Shown here: positions 34,673-43,603 of the stretch, piece after piece
How the letters are laid out: every line of letters begins with the position of its first letter
Position numbering within the stretch: the first letter of the stretch is position 1
Assembly: GCA_963677885.1 (NCBI GenBank)
Contig: OY782500.1
Coordinates: 4,836,001 to 4,900,000 of the forward strand
DNA: 64,000 bases
Origin: UBA1351 sp963677885
GTDB lineage: Bacteria > Bacillota > Clostridia > Lachnospirales > Vallitaleaceae
Direction: 5' to 3'
Notes under the pieces: model-generated
What the model was told of the DNA's origin: nothing
What the model saw: the letters and a program-made list of their open reading frames with translations, nothing else
Databases searched by the model: none
Program-made: the position numbers and the translations under genes

Positions 34673-35884
34673 ATGGAAACCAAATATTACAGAGCGTATG
34701 CCAAAGTTGATTTGGATGCAATAAAGTCCAATGTTCTTGCGATGAAAGAACATATTAATAAAGGTAAAGAAAATAATCCTTTTATAGATGAAAAACAAGA
34801 AGTTAAAATGATGGCTGTCATCAAAGCGGATGGCTATGGTCATGGAGCTATTCCTATATCTAGAGAGTTGGAGCGTATTGGGGTAGATTATATTGCTGTC
34901 GCCATTTATCAGGAAGGTGTCCAGCTAAGGAAGGAAGGAGCAAAAGCTCCCATCTTAGTTCTTGGCAACACACCGGAAGAGGCTTTTGATGAGCTCTTAA
35001 AATATGATTTGGCTCAAACGGTCTACTCCTTGTCTATGGGAATGAAACTGGCAGAACGGGCGAGAGCCAAGAGGAAGACTATACCTATTCATCTAAAGAT
35101 TGACACAGGTATGGGCCGTCTGGGACTTGTTGCCAAAAATCGGCCCATTGACACTACTGTTGGTGAAATTCTAAGTCTATCCCATGAGGATGGTCTAGAC
35201 CTGGAAGGCATATTTACACATTTTGCCAAGGCGGATGAAGTAGATAAAACATACACCCTTATGCAGGTGAAAATTTTCAATGAGATTCTTGAAAGACTTG
35301 ATGAAGCTGAAAAACTGCCTCCTTATATTCACGCATCCAATAGTGCCGGCCTCATTGATATTAAGGAAGCCAGATATAATATGGTAAGGGCAGGTATAGC
35401 CCTATATGGACTGTATCCTTCAGGGGATGTGGACCATGACCTCAAATTAAAACCAGCCCTGTCAATAATCAGCCGTGTCGTATTTTTGAAGGATGTGGAA
35501 GCAGGCGAGTCCATTAGTTATGGGGGCATTTATGTGACCGATAAGAAAACCAAGATTGCTACGATTCCTTTCGGCTATGCAGACGGATACTCTAGAGCCT
35601 TGTCCAATAGGGGAAGAGTGGTAATTAGGGGGCAATATGCACCTGTTATTGGCCGGGTTTGTATGGATATGATTATGGTGGATGTGACCGATATTGAAGG
35701 AGTTGCCGAAAACGATGATGTATATCTGATTGGTGGTGAGGAAGCAAGGGTAAGCGTTGAAGAAATTGCAAACCTTATGCACACCATTAATTATGAAGTT
35801 GTCTGCCTTATTGGAAAACGGGTACCCCGTGTATATGTAAAGGAGAATGAAGTAGTCTCATCTATTGATTACTTTAAATTATGA
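34673..35884 (+). CDS. alr: alanine racemase
   Basis: Makes D-alanine for the cell wall using pyridoxal phosphate. The 403-residue protein has the PLP lysine Lys51 in VIKADGYGHG and the opposing catalytic tyrosine near residue 283 (ISYGGIYV), with CMDMIMVD in the C-terminal domain. There is a short insert near residues 25-38 (GKENNPFIDEKQE) compared with the shortest family members. Its stop overlaps the start of the next gene (ATGA). Confidence 0.97.
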   Translation: METKYYRAYAKVDLDAIKSNVLAMKEHINKGKENNPFIDEKQEVKMMAVIKADGYGHGAIPISRELERIGVDYIAVAIYQEGVQLRKEGAKAPILVLGNTPEEAFDELLKYDLAQTVYSLSMGMKLAERARAKRKTIPIHLKIDTGMGRLGLVAKNRPIDTTVGEILSLSHEDGLDLEGIFTHFAKADEVDKTYTLMQVKIFNEILERLDEAEKLPPYIHASNSAGLIDIKEARYNMVRAGIALYGLYPSGDVDHDLKLKPALSIISRVVFLKDVEAGESISYGGIYVTDKKTKIATIPFGYADGYSRALSNRGRVVIRGQYAPVIGRVCMDMIMVDVTDIEGVAENDDVYLIGGEEARVSVEEIANLMHTINYEVVCLIGKRVPRVYVKENEVVSSIDYFKL

Positions 35885-37254
35885 TGAATAAATTGAATCA
35901 AAAAATTACGGAACTCGATATGGAGTTCTATAGAAAGCTTGCATCTATTGCTGGTCCTATTGCATTGCAACAATTGATACTGTCTTCCCTCAACCTGGTG
36001 GATAATTTTATGATCTCCAACTTAAGTAAGGAAGCCATTGCCGGCGTTGGTGCTGCCAATAAGCTTTTCTTCCTCTTAAACCTCTTTCTTTTTGGAATGA
36101 GTTCAGGATCATCGATTTTAACCTCTCAGTTTTGGGGTGTAAAGGACATCAAGTCCATAAGAAAAGTTTATGGATTGTCACTCACCTTCGCAATCAGTGG
36201 ATCGGTTCTTTTTACACTGCTTGCGGTGTTTACTCCCGGAGCAGTCCTTAGTATTTTCACAAAGGATGCCATGGTTATTGAGGAGGGAGTCGCTTACCTT
36301 AGGATTGTAGGCTTTTCCTATGTATTTACGGCTATATCCTTTGTTACAGCTTTTTCTCTACGTTCTACGAATAATGTTAAACCGCCAATGGTTGTGACCC
36401 TGATTGCTATTTCCATTAATACACTCTTTAACTATATCTTGATTTTTGGCCATTTAGGTTTTGAACCTATGGGAGTTAGAGGCGCTGCTATTGCTACTGT
36501 TTTTGCAAGAGCCCTGGAGTGTATCCTTTTAGTTGGTTTGGTCAATGTTAAGAACTTACCTGTTGCCGGTTCACCGGCTAAGATTTTTGTCTACGAAAAG
36601 GCCATGACGGCGAAATTTCTAAAAATCGCCATGCCTGTTGTGATTAACGAAATTCTTTGGTCAACAGGTGTAACCATGTACGCTGTGGTTTATGGGCGAA
36701 TGGGAACTGATTCTATGGCGACGATGACCATAACCCAGACTATTGAACAGATTGCCTTTGTAGCCCTAATAGGTACAGGTAACGCCTGTGGGATTATGCT
36801 GGGGAATTCATTGGGAGCGGGTGAAGGACATAAGGTTTTTGACCAGGCTAAACGTTTTTTACGAGTTAACTTTGTATTGGGAATTGCTGTCGGTCTCTTT
36901 TGTATCTTGATTGCACCACTCATCGCTTCGATCTATAATGTTGATGACAGTATTCGAACCAATATTATTTCCACATTAAGGGTTTATGGCTTGTTTTTAC
37001 CCTTTAAATCAGTGAATATGGCTATTATCGTCGGCATACTAAGAAGTGGCGGAGATACAACTTTTTCGGCAGTTCTGGATGCTGCCGGTGTTTGGATGGT
37101 GGCGGTACCCCTTGCTTTTGTCACAGGACTCTATCTAGACTTAAGCCTGCCCTTGGTTTACAGTGCCATATTATTTGAAGAGGTCTTTAAGATTGGCTTT
37201 GGACTGAAACGGACCTATTCCAAAAAATGGATGAATAATCTTGTTGAAGATTAA
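35881..37254 (+). CDS. MATE family multidrug efflux transporter
   Basis: A 457-residue membrane protein with twelve predicted helices in the two six-helix halves of MatE exporters (SIAGPIALQQLILSSLNLVDNFMISNL; GVGAANKLFFLLNLFLFGMSSG; GTGNACGIMLGNSLGAGE). These exporters use sodium or proton gradients to expel drugs or metabolites. The start codon overlaps the alr stop by four bases and there is no separate ribosome site, so translation is probably coupled. Link to cell-wall alanine metabolism is not evident. Confidence 0.92.
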   Translation: MMNKLNQKITELDMEFYRKLASIAGPIALQQLILSSLNLVDNFMISNLSKEAIAGVGAANKLFFLLNLFLFGMSSGSSILTSQFWGVKDIKSIRKVYGLSLTFAISGSVLFTLLAVFTPGAVLSIFTKDAMVIEEGVAYLRIVGFSYVFTAISFVTAFSLRSTNNVKPPMVVTLIAISINTLFNYILIFGHLGFEPMGVRGAAIATVFARALECILLVGLVNVKNLPVAGSPAKIFVYEKAMTAKFLKIAMPVVINEILWSTGVTMYAVVYGRMGTDSMATMTITQTIEQIAFVALIGTGNACGIMLGNSLGAGEGHKVFDQAKRFLRVNFVLGIAVGLFCILIAPLIASIYNVDDSIRTNIISTLRVYGLFLPFKSVNMAIIVGILRSGGDTTFSAVLDAAGVWMVAVPLAFVTGLYLDLSLPLVYSAILFEEVFKIGFGLKRTYSKKWMNNLVED

Positions 37255-37364
37255 GTTTCATGATAAAATAACTTAGTTGATTGCTCATGCAATTCTATGC
37301 ATTGTTAGGTTTGGACCTTGGATGCAGAATAAATTATAGATAAACTGGATAGGAGTGAATAGTC

Positions 37365-38090
37365 ATGTCAGGACATTCCAAATTTGCTAATATTAAGCAC
37401 AAGAAAGCAAAAAATGACGCAAAAAAAGGTAAGGTCTTCACAAAAATCGGCCGTGAAATCGTTGTGGCTGTAAAAAGCGGAGGACCCGATCCGGAAAACA
37501 ACTCAGCCTTAAATGACATTATCAATAAAGCCAAAGCCAATAATATGCCTAATGATACCATTACAAGAGCTATTAAAAAGGCAGCTGGTGATGATGAGAA
37601 TATAAACTATGAGAATATCACTTATGAAGGCTACGGGCCAAACGGAGTGGCTGTTATGGTTGAATGTCTAACGGATAACAAGAACAGAACAGCCTCCAAT
37701 GTCCGTCATGGTTTCTCTAAATATGGAGGGAACCTTGGAACTAGCGGTTGTGTATCCTTCATGTTCGATAAAAAAGGACAGATTATTATAGAGAAAAGTG
37801 CTAATCTTGATGAAGATGAGCTTATGATGCTGGCTCTTGATGCAGGAGCAGAAGACATAGTTTCTGAAGACGAAGGCTATGAGATCATAACAAGTCCGGA
37901 AGATTTTTCCAGTGTTTATCAGAAAATTCTTGATGAAGGTATTGAAATACTGGAGGGTCAAGTGACTCAGATTCCGCAAACCACTGTTGAACTTGATGGT
38001 GACGATGTCATAAATATGGAGAAGATGCTGGATCATCTGGAAGAAGATGACGATGTCCAGAACGTCTATCATAACTGGGAAATGGAATAA
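37365..38090 (+). CDS. yebC: YebC/TACO1 family protein
   Basis: A 241-residue member of the YebC family with the hallmark N-terminus MSGHSKFANIKHKKAKNDAK, the central GYGPNGVAVMVEC motif and NKNRTASNVRHGFSKYGGN. The family was long described as DNA-binding regulators. More recent work, as I recall, links it to translation of proline-rich or otherwise difficult sequences on the ribosome. Length is normal. It has its own RBS and is followed by a terminator. Confidence 0.96.
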   Translation: MSGHSKFANIKHKKAKNDAKKGKVFTKIGREIVVAVKSGGPDPENNSALNDIINKAKANNMPNDTITRAIKKAAGDDENINYENITYEGYGPNGVAVMVECLTDNKNRTASNVRHGFSKYGGNLGTSGCVSFMFDKKGQIIIEKSANLDEDELMMLALDAGAEDIVSEDEGYEIITSPEDFSSVYQKILDEGIEILEGQVTQIPQTTVELDGDDVINMEKMLDHLEEDDDVQNVYHNWEME

Positions 38091-38096
38091 ACTTTT

Positions 38097-38139
38097 AGGA
38101 TAGTCTAGTTACATGACATGTGTGCTAAACTATCCTTTT
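38097..38139 (+). terminator. probable terminator after yebC
   Basis: AGGATAG (38097-38103) pairs with CTATCCT (38130-38136) around a 26-base loop that can itself pair partly. TTTTGTTTT follows. Confidence 0.6.
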
Positions 38140-38177
38140 GTTTTATGTAAGGAAATTGGGGATTTATAGGAGGAACC

Positions 38178-40133
38178 ATGGATAAAATCGCACAAATGAA
38201 AGCCTTGATTGAAGAACTGAATACCGCTGCAAAAAGCTATTATCAGGAAGATAAGGAAATTATGTCAAACTTTGAATATGATGACAAGTATGACAGCCTT
38301 GTTCAATTGGAGAAAGAACTTGGAATGGTTCTTTCTGGCAGTCCGACTGTCAATGTAGGTTATGAGATTCTAAGTCAACTTCCCAAAGAAGAGCATGTAT
38401 CGCCTATGCTTTCGCTTAATAAGACCAAAGATAGAGATGAGCTAAGAGACTGGCTGAAAGATCAGGAAGGGTTGCTGTCTTTTAAACTGGATGGATTGAC
38501 CATTGTTTTGACCTATAATAATGGAATCCTTGTTAAGGCAGTTACCAGGGGTAATGGTACCATCGGTGAAGTAGTGACCAACAACGTAAAAACCTTCAAG
38601 AACCTTCCTATGACAATACCCTATAAGGAAGAAGTCGTCCTTCGTGGAGAAGCTGTCATTCTATATTCGGATTTTCTGAAAATCAATGAAAAACTAGAGG
38701 CCCAGGACCAGTATAAGAATCCACGAAATCTCTGTAGTGGTTCTGTTAGACAACTTAACAACCAGATAACAGCAGATAGAAATGTTAGATTTTACGGCTT
38801 TACATTAGTTTCTTCACCAATTAAGGATTCTTTCGACAAAAAATCTGGAGAATTGGATTGGATTCGGTCACAGGGCTTTGAATGTGTTGATTATGTTCTT
38901 GTTACTAGAGATAACATTATGGGAGCCATCGATAACTTGGCTCATCAGGTGGAAAATTCTGATGTTGGTACCGATGGATTGGTACTTACCTTTGATGACA
39001 AAGCTTATTCAGCTTCTCTTGGTGTTACATCCAAGTTTCCCAAAGACTCCATAGCCTTTAAGTGGCAGGATGAATTGAAAGAAACCACACTTACAGAGGT
39101 TTTTTGGTCGGCATCCAGAACAGGCCTGATTAATCCGGTTGCTGTTTTTGAGCCGGTTGAACTGGAAGGTACCAGTGTTGCAAGAGCCAGTCTTCATAAT
39201 ATCAGTATCATTGAGAAACTCGAATTAGGTATTGGTGACAGGATAACCGTTTACAAAGCTAATATGATTATTCCTCAGATTGCTGAGAATATGACAAAAT
39301 CCGGAAGCCTTGAGATCCCCAACCACTGTCCTGTATGCCAGGGTGAGACGATTATTCAGGATGTAAATGATATTAAGGTCTTATATTGTACCAATGAAGA
39401 ATGTGCTGCCAAGAAGGTTAAATCTTTTGCCCACTTTGTTTCAAGAAATGCCATGAATATCGAAGGTCTATCTGAGGCTTCTCTGGAAAAGTTTATTCAG
39501 ATGGCTATTTTACATGATTACAGTGATCTCTTTCACTTGGATAATGAAGATGTAAGAGATAAGATTATTGAAATGGAAGGCTTTGGCTTGAAATCCTACG
39601 ACAAACTTATTGAATCCATTGATAGGGTCAAAACCATCAAGATGGCTAACTTTATCTATGCCTTAGGAATTCTTCATGTAGGATTATCTAATGCTAAGTT
39701 ATTGGTTAAGGCCTATCATAATGACTTTGATGCCATTACCCAGGCATCGGTTGAAGACTTGATAGAAGTAGAAGGCTTTGGCGGTGTTATTGCAGCCAGC
39801 CTTTATGATTATTTTCATGATGAAGAGAAAATGGAAGTCGTGGGCAAGTTGCGTCAGGTTATTGAATTTGAGCAAGTGGAAGCTGTGAAGTCCAGCGCCA
39901 ATATTGAAGGAAAGGTTTTTGTCATAACGGGAAGTCTCGAGCATTTTGAAAACCGTAATGCCCTTAAGGAGAAAATTGAATCCCTGGGAGGCAAAGTGAC
40001 CGGAAGTGTTTCGGCAAAAACAGACTATTTGATCAATAACGACCTTGAATCCTCTTCATCAAAAAACAAGAAAGCAAAGTCTTTGGATGTGCCGATTATT
40101 TCTGAGGAAGACTTTATCGCTTTGATTGATTAA
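38178..40133 (+). CDS. ligA: NAD-dependent DNA ligase LigA
   Basis: Seals nicks in DNA using NAD+. The 651-residue enzyme has the N-terminal Ia domain, the adenylated lysine Lys103 in KLDGLTIVLTY, the nucleotidyltransferase motifs (TRGNGTIGEVVTNNV, LRGEAVI, FKWQ), an OB fold and a four-cysteine zinc finger (CPVC ... CTNEEC). A helix-hairpin-helix region and a C-terminal BRCT domain (IEGKVFVITGSLEHFENR) complete it. The motifs are somewhat divergent from the usual KIDGLA and RGDGTTGEDVT forms but all key residues remain. It is probably the housekeeping ligase, although some clostridia carry a second ligA. Confidence 0.95.
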   Translation: MDKIAQMKALIEELNTAAKSYYQEDKEIMSNFEYDDKYDSLVQLEKELGMVLSGSPTVNVGYEILSQLPKEEHVSPMLSLNKTKDRDELRDWLKDQEGLLSFKLDGLTIVLTYNNGILVKAVTRGNGTIGEVVTNNVKTFKNLPMTIPYKEEVVLRGEAVILYSDFLKINEKLEAQDQYKNPRNLCSGSVRQLNNQITADRNVRFYGFTLVSSPIKDSFDKKSGELDWIRSQGFECVDYVLVTRDNIMGAIDNLAHQVENSDVGTDGLVLTFDDKAYSASLGVTSKFPKDSIAFKWQDELKETTLTEVFWSASRTGLINPVAVFEPVELEGTSVARASLHNISIIEKLELGIGDRITVYKANMIIPQIAENMTKSGSLEIPNHCPVCQGETIIQDVNDIKVLYCTNEECAAKKVKSFAHFVSRNAMNIEGLSEASLEKFIQMAILHDYSDLFHLDNEDVRDKIIEMEGFGLKSYDKLIESIDRVKTIKMANFIYALGILHVGLSNAKLLVKAYHNDFDAITQASVEDLIEVEGFGGVIAASLYDYFHDEEKMEVVGKLRQVIEFEQVEAVKSSANIEGKVFVITGSLEHFENRNALKEKIESLGGKVTGSVSAKTDYLINNDLESSSSKNKKAKSLDVPIISEEDFIALID

Positions 40134-40175
40134 ATCGATGTACTATGTTAAAATGTTACTTAATGTAAATAGATA

Positions 40176-40193
40176 AAGCCTTTTGTAAGGCTT
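40176..40193 (+). terminator. short hairpin in the gatC leader
   Basis: A 7-bp stem AAGCCTT/AAGGCTT with loop TTGT is followed by ATTTGG and then the gatC ribosome site. It is a weak terminator or attenuator at best. Confidence 0.35.
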
Positions 40194-40211
40194 ATTTGGA
40201 GGTAAGGACAC

Positions 40212-40499
40212 ATGAAAATCACCAAGGAACAAGTCGAACACGTTGCTCATTTGGCACGACTCAGCTTGACTGAGGAAGAAAAAGCATCTATGACCAAAGA
40301 TATGGAAATGATTCTGGAATTCGCTGATCAAATCAATCAGTTTGAATTTGAAGACGTCAACGCCACAGCCCATGTTATACCAATAAATAATGTGTTTAGG
40401 GAAGATAATATGAAACCTTCAATGGATAGAGATAAATTACTGGCCAATGCACCAAGTACAGAAAAAGGCTGTATCAGCGTGCCTAAAGTTGTGGAATAG
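40212..40499 (+). CDS. gatC: Asp-tRNA(Asn)/Glu-tRNA(Gln) amidotransferase subunit C
   Basis: A 95-residue stabilising subunit that wraps around GatA and GatB. It has the typical start MKITKEQVEHVAHLARLSLTE and the C-terminal NVFREDNMKPSMDR. First gene of gatCAB, with a strong GGAGG. Confidence 0.96.
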   Translation: MKITKEQVEHVAHLARLSLTEEEKASMTKDMEMILEFADQINQFEFEDVNATAHVIPINNVFREDNMKPSMDRDKLLANAPSTEKGCISVPKVVE

Positions 40500-40507
40500 G
40501 AGGACTT

Positions 40508-41959
40508 ATGTATACCTTAAACGAGATTACGACTAAACTGAAAAACAAAGAAGCCTCCAGTGTGGAAATTGCACAGGCCTATTTGAAGCGAATTCAAGAC
40601 TTGGATACTAAAGTAGGAGCCTTCTTACAGGTTGATCGAGAGGCAGTTCTTGGTATGGCTGAAAGTGTTGACAAGAAAAGGATGGCAGGTGAAAGCCTTT
40701 CTTCATTTGCAGGAGTTCCAATTGCTATTAAAGATAATATTTGTACTGATGGCATTCGTACAACCTGTGCATCCAGGATGTTGGAGAATTTTATTCCTCC
40801 ATATGACGCAAGTGTCATCAAGAAAATTAAGGACCAGGAAATGGTCATCCTTGGCAAATTGAACATGGATGAATTTGCTATGGGCTCTTCTACTGAAAAT
40901 TCTGCTTTTCAAGTGACGAAGAATCCATGGAACTTAGATTATGTACCCGGTGGATCATCAGGTGGGTCTGCAGCATCCGTTGCGGCAGGTATGACACCAA
41001 TATCCCTAGGTTCTGATACAGGTGGATCCATTAGACAACCGGCTTCCTATTGTGGTGTTGTCGGTCTGAAACCAACCTATGGAAGGGTATCAAGATTTGG
41101 TTTGGTAGCCTTTGCATCATCATTGGATCAAATTGGACCACTGGCAACTAATGTGAGGGATGCAGCACTAACTCTTAACATCATCGGTGGTCACGATAAA
41201 TATGATTCAACATCCGCACCGGTTGAAATGGTAGATTTTACTAGTGGTTTGGATAAAGATCTAAAAGGTAGAAAAATAGGTCTTCCTAAAGAATTTCTGG
41301 GTCAGGGTATTAATGAAGAAGTAAAAGCTGCTATTTTACAGGCGGCTAAAGAATATGAGAAACTGGGTGCTGTCGTTGAAGAGGTATCTTTTGACCTGTC
41401 AAACTTATCCCTGCCAGCCTACTATTTAATCTCATCAGCGGAAGCATCTTCCAACCTGGCAAGATTTGACGGTATCAAATACGGTTATCGTACCAATGAT
41501 TTTGACAATCTTCTTGACCTCTACAAGAAATCTAGAGATGAAGGATTTGGAACTGAGGTTAAACGCCGTATTATGCTAGGTACCTATGCCCTTAGTTCAG
41601 GTTACTATGATGCATACTACAAAAAAGCCCAACAGGTTAGAACCTTGATTAAAGATGAATTTGATAAGCTCTTTGAAACTTATGATGCCCTACTTACACC
41701 TACAGGGCCAACGACTGCCTTTAAGATTGGTGAAAAAACCGATAATCCAGTTGAAATGTACTTAACAGATATTTGTACAGTTCCTATTAATATAGCGGGT
41801 GTACCGGCAGTATCCATAAACTGTGGATTTGATTCCAATGGATTGCCAATTGGTATGCAGCTAATTGGTAAGGCCTTTGATGAGCAATCCATTTTAAATA
41901 TTGCTTATCAGTATGAGCAACATGCAAATGTGGAAAAAAGAACCATTGAGTTAGGTTAG
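40508..41959 (+). CDS. gatA: Asp-tRNA(Asn)/Glu-tRNA(Gln) amidotransferase subunit A
   Basis: A 483-residue amidase that releases ammonia from glutamine for transamidation of misacylated tRNA. It shows the amidase-signature Ser-cisSer-Lys triad: the lysine in GVPIAIKDNI, the glycine/serine loop VPGGSSGGSAASVAAG, and the nucleophile region SLGSDTGGSIRQPASYCG. Length is normal. It starts 8 bases after gatC. Confidence 0.97.
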   Translation: MYTLNEITTKLKNKEASSVEIAQAYLKRIQDLDTKVGAFLQVDREAVLGMAESVDKKRMAGESLSSFAGVPIAIKDNICTDGIRTTCASRMLENFIPPYDASVIKKIKDQEMVILGKLNMDEFAMGSSTENSAFQVTKNPWNLDYVPGGSSGGSAASVAAGMTPISLGSDTGGSIRQPASYCGVVGLKPTYGRVSRFGLVAFASSLDQIGPLATNVRDAALTLNIIGGHDKYDSTSAPVEMVDFTSGLDKDLKGRKIGLPKEFLGQGINEEVKAAILQAAKEYEKLGAVVEEVSFDLSNLSLPAYYLISSAEASSNLARFDGIKYGYRTNDFDNLLDLYKKSRDEGFGTEVKRRIMLGTYALSSGYYDAYYKKAQQVRTLIKDEFDKLFETYDALLTPTGPTTAFKIGEKTDNPVEMYLTDICTVPINIAGVPAVSINCGFDSNGLPIGMQLIGKAFDEQSILNIAYQYEQHANVEKRTIELG

Positions 41960-41968
41960 AGGTGGATG

Positions 41969-43408
41969 ATGGCTTATAAAGATTATGAAATTGTAATTGG
42001 ACTGGAAGTCCATTCAGAATTAAAGACCAAGACAAAGATATACTGTGACTGTACAACTGAATTCGGTGGAGAGCCCAATACCCATTGCTGTCCTATTTGT
42101 ACTGGAATGCCCGGAACACTTCCCGTTTTGAACGGTAAGGTTGTTGATTATGCGATTAAGGCCGGTCTTGCTACAAACTGTAAGATTAATCAGTTTTCAA
42201 AACAGGACAGAAAAAATTATTTCTACCCTGACTTGCCAAAGGCCTATCAGACCTCTCAATATGATCTGCCGCTTTGTTATGAGGGTTTTGTAGATATTGA
42301 GATGAATGATGAAATGAAACGAATAGGGATAACCAGAATCCATATTGAGGAAGATGCAGGAAAGCTCAACCATGAGGCAGGCGGAACCCTTGTTGACTAT
42401 AACCGTTGTGGAGTTCCACTTATTGAGATTGTTACTGAACCTGATCTTCGTTCTCCTGAGGAAGTGCGTCAGTTTATGCAAAAACTCCGTACCATTCTTC
42501 TCTATACAGACGTATCTGACTGTAAGATGAATGAAGGATCTCTTAGATGTGACGTTAACCTGTCTGTTCGAAAAAAGGGTCAAAGTGAGTTTGGTACCAG
42601 GACAGAAATGAAGAATATCAACTCTTTCAACTTTGCAGTGAAAGCCGCGGAATATGAAGCAAAGCGTCAAATAAAGGTCATTGAAAGCGGCGGAACAATT
42701 GTTCAGGAAACCAGACGTTGGGATGAAGCCAAAGGTGTTACTGTATCTATGCGTTCCAAAGAAGAAGCCCATGACTACAGATATTTCCCAGCACCTGACC
42801 TTATGCCAATTGTAACCTCCGACGAGCGTATTGAGGAACTAAGAAGCCAGATTCCAGAATTGCCGGATTCAAGAATAGAGCGTTTAACAGGTAGTGATGG
42901 TCTGTCACTATATGATGCCAGACTCTTGGTGGCGTCACCAAAGATCAGTGATTATTTTGATATGGCGTGTAAAGAAACCGAGAACAAGAAGGGGGTTGCA
43001 AACCTCATTATTTCTGAAATGTTCTCAAGACTTAATGAAGATGAGAAGGAAGAAGGCGATATTCCTGTTTCAGCTTCCAATTTAGGAAAACTGGCACAAC
43101 TGATCCAAACCAATGTCATTAGCGCCAGTATCGGTAAAAAGGTTTTTGCCTCTATGTGGGAAGAGGATAAGGATCCCAATGTTATCGTTGAGGAACAAGG
43201 CCTTAAACAGATTAATGATGATTCTGCCTTAAAGGAAATGGCCCTTGAGGTTATTGAGAAGAATGACAAGGCTGTTGAAGACTATCTTTCTGGTAAAGAA
43301 GCGGCTATTCAATCGCTTATGGGCCAGATGATGCGTATGACCAAGGGTAAAGCCAACCCTAAGATGGTTATTGATATGCTAAAAGAAATTCTGGACGCCA
43401 GAAAGTAA
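41969..43408 (+). CDS. gatB: Asp-tRNA(Asn)/Glu-tRNA(Gln) amidotransferase subunit B
   Basis: A 479-residue kinase and transamidase subunit that binds the tRNA. It opens with YEIVIGLEVHSELKTKTKIYC, has the zinc-binding cysteines (CDC, CCPIC), the ATP and substrate regions (RIHIEEDAGKLNH, DYNRCGVPLIEIVTEPD) and the C-terminal YqeY-like tail (MTKGKANPKMVIDMLKEIL). Two adjacent ATGs (41966, 41969) exist; the second has better spacing to GAGG. The complete operon indicates indirect synthesis of Gln- and/or Asn-tRNA. Confidence 0.97.
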   Translation: MAYKDYEIVIGLEVHSELKTKTKIYCDCTTEFGGEPNTHCCPICTGMPGTLPVLNGKVVDYAIKAGLATNCKINQFSKQDRKNYFYPDLPKAYQTSQYDLPLCYEGFVDIEMNDEMKRIGITRIHIEEDAGKLNHEAGGTLVDYNRCGVPLIEIVTEPDLRSPEEVRQFMQKLRTILLYTDVSDCKMNEGSLRCDVNLSVRKKGQSEFGTRTEMKNINSFNFAVKAAEYEAKRQIKVIESGGTIVQETRRWDEAKGVTVSMRSKEEAHDYRYFPAPDLMPIVTSDERIEELRSQIPELPDSRIERLTGSDGLSLYDARLLVASPKISDYFDMACKETENKKGVANLIISEMFSRLNEDEKEEGDIPVSASNLGKLAQLIQTNVISASIGKKVFASMWEEDKDPNVIVEEQGLKQINDDSALKEMALEVIEKNDKAVEDYLSGKEAAIQSLMGQMMRMTKGKANPKMVIDMLKEILDARK

Positions 43409-43428
43409 TTAGAGATTATCAATCTTTT

Positions 43429-43455
43429 GGACCTGTGTGAAAACACAGGTCCTTT
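43429..43455 (+). terminator. terminator after gatCAB
   Basis: A perfect 10-bp stem GGACCTGTGT / ACACAGGTCC with a GAAA tetraloop is followed by a short T-rich stretch (TTTATAAA). Confidence 0.75.
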
Positions 43456-43603
43456 ATAAAATTCCTGATCCAAATTAGCATATGTAAAGTAGCCTGTTAC
43501 CTTATCATATGGTTTGAACTTCAAAAAAAAGTGAATATCCCTAGAAAATGATGGTCTCTATCACTGGAATGTGATAAAATAAGTGGTATTAGGGGTGAAA
43601 TAG

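Noticed and set aside
38178..40133. Inactive or remnant DNA ligase because of the KLDGLT and RGNGTIGEVVT motifs
   Set aside because: The adenylation lysine, zinc cysteines, helix-hairpin-helix and BRCT parts are all present at full length, so it is a divergent but intact LigA.
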